DNA of 64,000 nucleotides from Rhizobium sp. BK316 (GTDB lineage Bacteria; Pseudomonadota; Alphaproteobacteria; Rhizobiales; Rhizobiaceae), in the NCBI RefSeq assembly GCF_014193695.1, contig NZ_JACHZR010000004.1:62001-126000 (forward strand), given 5' to 3'. Of this stretch, positions 61,537 through 64,000 are shown piece after piece. A model generated the notes under the pieces. The model worked only from the letters and a program-made list of their open reading frames with translations. It did no database searches and was not told the DNA's origin. Each line of letters begins with the position of its first letter. Within the stretch, counting starts at the first letter, position 1. The position numbers and the translations under genes are program-made.

Positions 61537-62739
61537 TTACTCCGCCTTCTTGGTGTCGGCGGCGGGAGCCTGCGCTCCCGCATCGGCCGTCGCGTCCGGC
61601 TTCCAGGGTTCCGGCGCCACCGTCGCACCCGGCTGCACCTTCTGCACGCCATCGGCAATCACGGTTTCGCCGGGCTTCAGGCCCGTCTCGACAACCCATT
61701 CGGAGCCGAGAACCTGGCCGAGCGTGACGGGGCGAAGCTCCGCCTTGTTGCCTTCGGCGAGCACATAGACCTGCGCCTGGCCGGCCTCGTTGCGGGTCAC
61801 AGCCCGCTGCGGCACGGTCAGCGCATCCTGGCGCACGGCCTGTTCGATGCGCACGCGCACATACATGCCGGGCAGGAGATCGCCGTGCTTGTTGGGGAAT
61901 TCGGCGCGCAGCGTTACCTGTCCGGTATTGGGGTCGACATTGGCGCTGGCAAACAGCAGCCGGCCGGGCTCGGCATAGAGGCTGCCATCGTCGAAGACGA
62001 GCTCGACTCGGGCTTCGCCGGGTGCGGCACTCTCCAGCTTGCCTTCGGCCACTGCGCGTTTCAGGTTCAGGAGATCCTGGGCCGACTGGGTGAAGTCGGC
62101 ATAGACGGGGTCGATCTGCTGGATCAGCGCCAGGTTGGAGGTGCCGTCGGCGGTCACCAGCGCGCCTTCGGTGACCAGCGCGCCGCCGATGATGCCGGTA
62201 ATGGGCGCGCGGACGTCGGTATAGTCGAGATTGATCTTGGCTTCGTCGAGACCGGCCTCGGCGCTCGCCACATCAGCATCGGCCTGGGCGACGGCGACGG
62301 CCGCCGTATCGTAATCGATGCCGGTCGCGATATTGCGTTCCTTCAAGCTCTCTTGGCGCTGCAGCTGCAGGCGGGCATTCTGCTGCGTGGCCTTGGCGCG
62401 CTGCAGCGTGGCTTCGGCAGAGGCGACCCGGACGCGGAAGAGGCGCGGATCGATGCGGTAGAGCACGTCGCCCTGCTTGACGAGCGTGCCCTGTTCGAAG
62501 ACGCGCTCCTGCAGGATGCCGGACACGCGGGCGCGCACTTCCGAAACGCGGGTTGCGGCAATGCGGCCCGGCAATTCGTTGACCACGGGCACGGCATGGG
62601 CCTTCATCTCAACCACGCCGACGGCGGCCGGCGGCATCTGCATGCCCTCCTGGGCGAGCGTCTGCCCGGCGGTGAGTGCGAGAAGGGTGGTGGCTGCCAT
62701 CATCGCCTTCAGGCGCGGCAGTCTGGTATTGCGCAACAT
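61537..62739 (-). CDS. RND efflux periplasmic adaptor (AcrA/MexA type)
   Basis: The 400-residue protein has a signal (MMAATTLLALTAGQTLAQEG), lipoyl halves (ELPGRIAATRVSEVRARVSG and LDYTDVRAPITGIIGGALVT), a coiled-coil hairpin (LQRAKATQQNARLQLQRQES) and beta-barrel segments. It links the pump to the outer membrane channel. It is six bases upstream of the pump gene and 136 bases downstream of the TetR gene. A short repeat (62804-62851) lies in the gap. Confidence 0.94.
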   Translation of the reverse strand: MLRNTRLPRLKAMMAATTLLALTAGQTLAQEGMQMPPAAVGVVEMKAHAVPVVNELPGRIAATRVSEVRARVSGILQERVFEQGTLVKQGDVLYRIDPRLFRVRVASAEATLQRAKATQQNARLQLQRQESLKERNIATGIDYDTAAVAVAQADADVASAEAGLDEAKINLDYTDVRAPITGIIGGALVTEGALVTADGTSNLALIQQIDPVYADFTQSAQDLLNLKRAVAEGKLESAAPGEARVELVFDDGSLYAEPGRLLFASANVDPNTGQVTLRAEFPNKHGDLLPGMYVRVRIEQAVRQDALTVPQRAVTRNEAGQAQVYVLAEGNKAELRPVTLGQVLGSEWVVETGLKPGETVIADGVQKVQPGATVAPEPWKPDATADAGAQAPAADTKKAE

Positions 62740-62803
62740 CGATCCTATCCCTTTTTGGCCGCCCCGGCGGCTTGCTAGGTTATTGCTTTGGTTTCTTCAT
62801 CTT

Positions 62804-62851
62804 CACGCAATTCCGGACGGAAAGCCGTTTCATGCTTTTCCTGGAACTGCT
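62804..62851. repeat. Dispersed short repeat, copy 2
   Basis: TCACGCAATTCCGGACGG at one end and CTGGAACTGCT at the other, the same plan as 36880-36928. It lies between the tetR-like stop and the adaptor start. Confidence 0.68.
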
Positions 62852-62875
62852 TAAGTTATTGTCGTTTAGAGCTTT

Positions 62876-63445
62876 TCAAGTCTTCGTTTGTGGAGGCTCG
62901 GTGAAGGTCGTGTAGACCTTGCGAATATCCTCGAGCAGTTCCTGCCGTTCCGGGCCGCTCCAGCGGTGGAAATCGAAGAGTTCGGTACAGTAGAAGCCGG
63001 TCAGCGCCAGATAGGCCATCAGCGCTGCCCGCGGTTTCGGCCCGGCGGCCATGGCCGCCAGATCGTCGAGCACCCATTTGCGGATGATCTGCTGCAGATT
63101 TTCCTCGCTCGACATGGAAGCGCTGATCGCCATCGCGACGGCGCGGTCGGTATCGTCGAGCGTCTTGTCGGCGGCGGCGATGCGGCCGTAAAGCTCCGGG
63201 TGAGGGGTGTCCGCACTCGCCTTCACGCACTCTTCCATATGGGCAATATCGGCCCCGACGCGGCGGTCCACCAGCGCTTCCAGAAGGGCGCTCTTGGTCT
63301 TGTGGTCATAGACGACGCGCGACTTGCTGACGCCCGCTTCCCTGGCGACGGCATCGATCGAAAGCCCCGTCGCACCTGATCGTACGACGACGCGCTCGGC
63401 AGCGTCGAGAATATCGTCAGTGGTGATCTTGCGCGTTCGTGTCAC
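62876..63445 (-). CDS. TetR-family regulator of the RND operon
   Basis: The 189-residue protein starts at a GTG (63445) and has a TetR DNA-binding region (DILDAAERVVVRSGATGLSI, DAVAREAGVSKSRVVYDHKT). A helical ligand domain follows. It is the first gene of the row tetR, adaptor, pump, all on the minus strand, as in AcrR/BepR-type control of efflux operons. Palindromes lie upstream (63476-63490) and over the start codon (63436-63448, TTCGTGTCACGAA). Drug specificity is unknown. Confidence 0.9.
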   Translation of the reverse strand: MTRTRKITTDDILDAAERVVVRSGATGLSIDAVAREAGVSKSRVVYDHKTKSALLEALVDRRVGADIAHMEECVKASADTPHPELYGRIAAADKTLDDTDRAVAMAISASMSSEENLQQIIRKWVLDDLAAMAAGPKPRAALMAYLALTGFYCTELFDFHRWSGPERQELLEDIRKVYTTFTEPPQTKT

Positions 63446-63475
63446 GAATGGGTTTCCAGTTTTCGCGCATAAAAA

Positions 63476-63490
63476 TACGAACGTTCGGAT
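63476..63490. promoter_or_regulatory. Candidate operator for the RND-linked TetR regulator
   Basis: TACGAACGTTCGGAT contains the perfect 10-base palindrome CGAACGTTCG and lies about 31 bases upstream of the tetR-like start, typical for autorepression. Confidence 0.6.
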
Positions 63491-63572
63491 TTAAATGCAA
63501 GCGCTTTTGTTTTTGAGGCTAGGACATCGTTCCGGAGGGTCACTAAAAGGCTCGAGAATAAGGCGAGCGGGC

Positions 63573-64000
63573 TCACAGGACCCGCAAAATCCGCGCCTCC
63601 ACCGGCTGCCCGATGCCCTTGAGCGAGAGCATCCGCGCTTCGCTCTCGGCCATCAGTTCCGGCGCCTGACGGGCGGCTTCGGCGGAGATCACGATCTCGC
63701 CCGGCCGGGCCTGCGATTCCAGTCTCGCGGCCTGGTTCACCACGCCGCCGATCGCGGTGAAATCGCTGTGGAAGCTGGAGAATTCGCCGATCTGCACATC
63801 GCCTGTGTGTATGCCGACGCCGACGCCGAGCGGTTCGCCGACGTCGATTTTGCGCAACGCTTCGGCGCAGGCGCGCTGGATTTCAAGTGCGGCCATGATG
63901 GCGGCTGCGGCATGGTCCTTGCGGGTGATCGGGAAATTGAAGATCGCCATCAGCCCGTCGCCCATCTGCTTGTTGACGATGCCGTCATTGGCCCAGATTG
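63573..64000 (-). CDS. Adenylate/guanylate cyclase, class III catalytic domain (5' end outside the window)
   Basis: The frame is open at the right edge and encodes the catalytic core: IWANDGIVNKQMGDGLMAIF, with the second metal-binding Asp in GDGLMAIF, GVGIHTGDVQIGEFSS and VVNQAARLESQARPGEIVIS. It should make cAMP (or cGMP). Sensory domains must lie upstream of 64000, outside the window. A second member of this family is at 20240-22000. Confidence 0.88.
   Translation of the reverse strand, partial: IWANDGIVNKQMGDGLMAIFNFPITRKDHAAAAIMAALEIQRACAEALRKIDVGEPLGVGVGIHTGDVQIGEFSSFHSDFTAIGGVVNQAARLESQARPGEIVISAEAARQAPELMAESEARMLSLKGIGQPVEARILRVL

Noticed and set aside
60505..62778. A 757-residue open frame on the plus strand opposite the RND genes
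   Set aside because: Same reason: a complementary-frame shadow of the efflux pump and adaptor, with no ribosome site or recognisable fold.

Overview
The window looks like a chromosomal stretch from an alphaproteobacterium of the Rhizobiaceae (Rhizobium, Agrobacterium, Ensifer or Shinella type). The signs are high GC content, a very long UvrB (979 residues), a gene pair like the Sinorhizobium bgsB-bgsA polysaccharide synthase, a BacA/ExsE-type ABC exporter, FixK/FNR-type boxes, and several families of short palindromic intergenic repeats of the kind common in rhizobia. No rRNA, tRNA or CRISPR array was seen. The species assignment is inference.

Layout. 1-7.4 kb: a TetR fragment cut by the window edge, a cupin, two NAD(P)-binding oxidoreductases, an ECF sigma factor with a SnoaL-like tail, an acetyltransferase, a SnoaL protein, an alpha/beta hydrolase fused to a SnoaL domain, and an AraC regulator. 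7.4-12.5 kb: an ABC exporter and a large autotransporter. 12.6-16.7 kb: a glycine-rich secreted protein, a universal stress protein with a perfect FNR/FixK palindrome upstream, a nucleoside deaminase, and a metal P-type ATPase whose upstream region also carries an FNR-like box. 16.9-22 kb: the bgsBA-like beta-glucan synthase pair and a class III cyclase with a TPR region. 22-32.4 kb: a TetR/membrane-protein divergon with twin operators, SRPBCC, LysE and M20 proteins, a small lipoprotein, an L,D-transpeptidase joined to a glycine-betaine-type binding protein, YdcF, a family 25 glycosyltransferase and small proteins. 32.5-38.8 kb: a cold-shock protein, a J-domain protein, a PPOX-type flavoprotein, small secreted proteins, a DEDDh exonuclease, and a broken GIY-YIG gene held between inverted palindromic repeats.

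38.98-42.64 kb is an AT-richer island of four tightly packed genes that I read as an ABC three-component (ABC-3C) conflict system: a stand-alone C-terminal-domain protein, a middle component, an SMC/Rad50-like ATPase with a zinc hook, and a two-helix membrane protein that may be the effector. It sits next to uvrB, which carries an intergenic-type repeat inside its reading frame. After uvrB come catalase KatE, a GH15 glucoamylase-like enzyme and a persulfide dioxygenase-rhodanese. 52.1-55.9 kb holds a second likely anti-phage gene, a 1249-residue defense-associated sirtuin (Dsr1-like). The window ends with a methyltransferase, a membrane J-domain protein, a TetR-controlled RND efflux operon and the 3' part of a cyclase gene.

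The strongest candidates for something new are the four-gene ABC-3C variant with its separated putative membrane effector, and the GIY-YIG gene flanked by inverted, structurally covarying palindromes, which resembles in logic the REP/RAYT systems.
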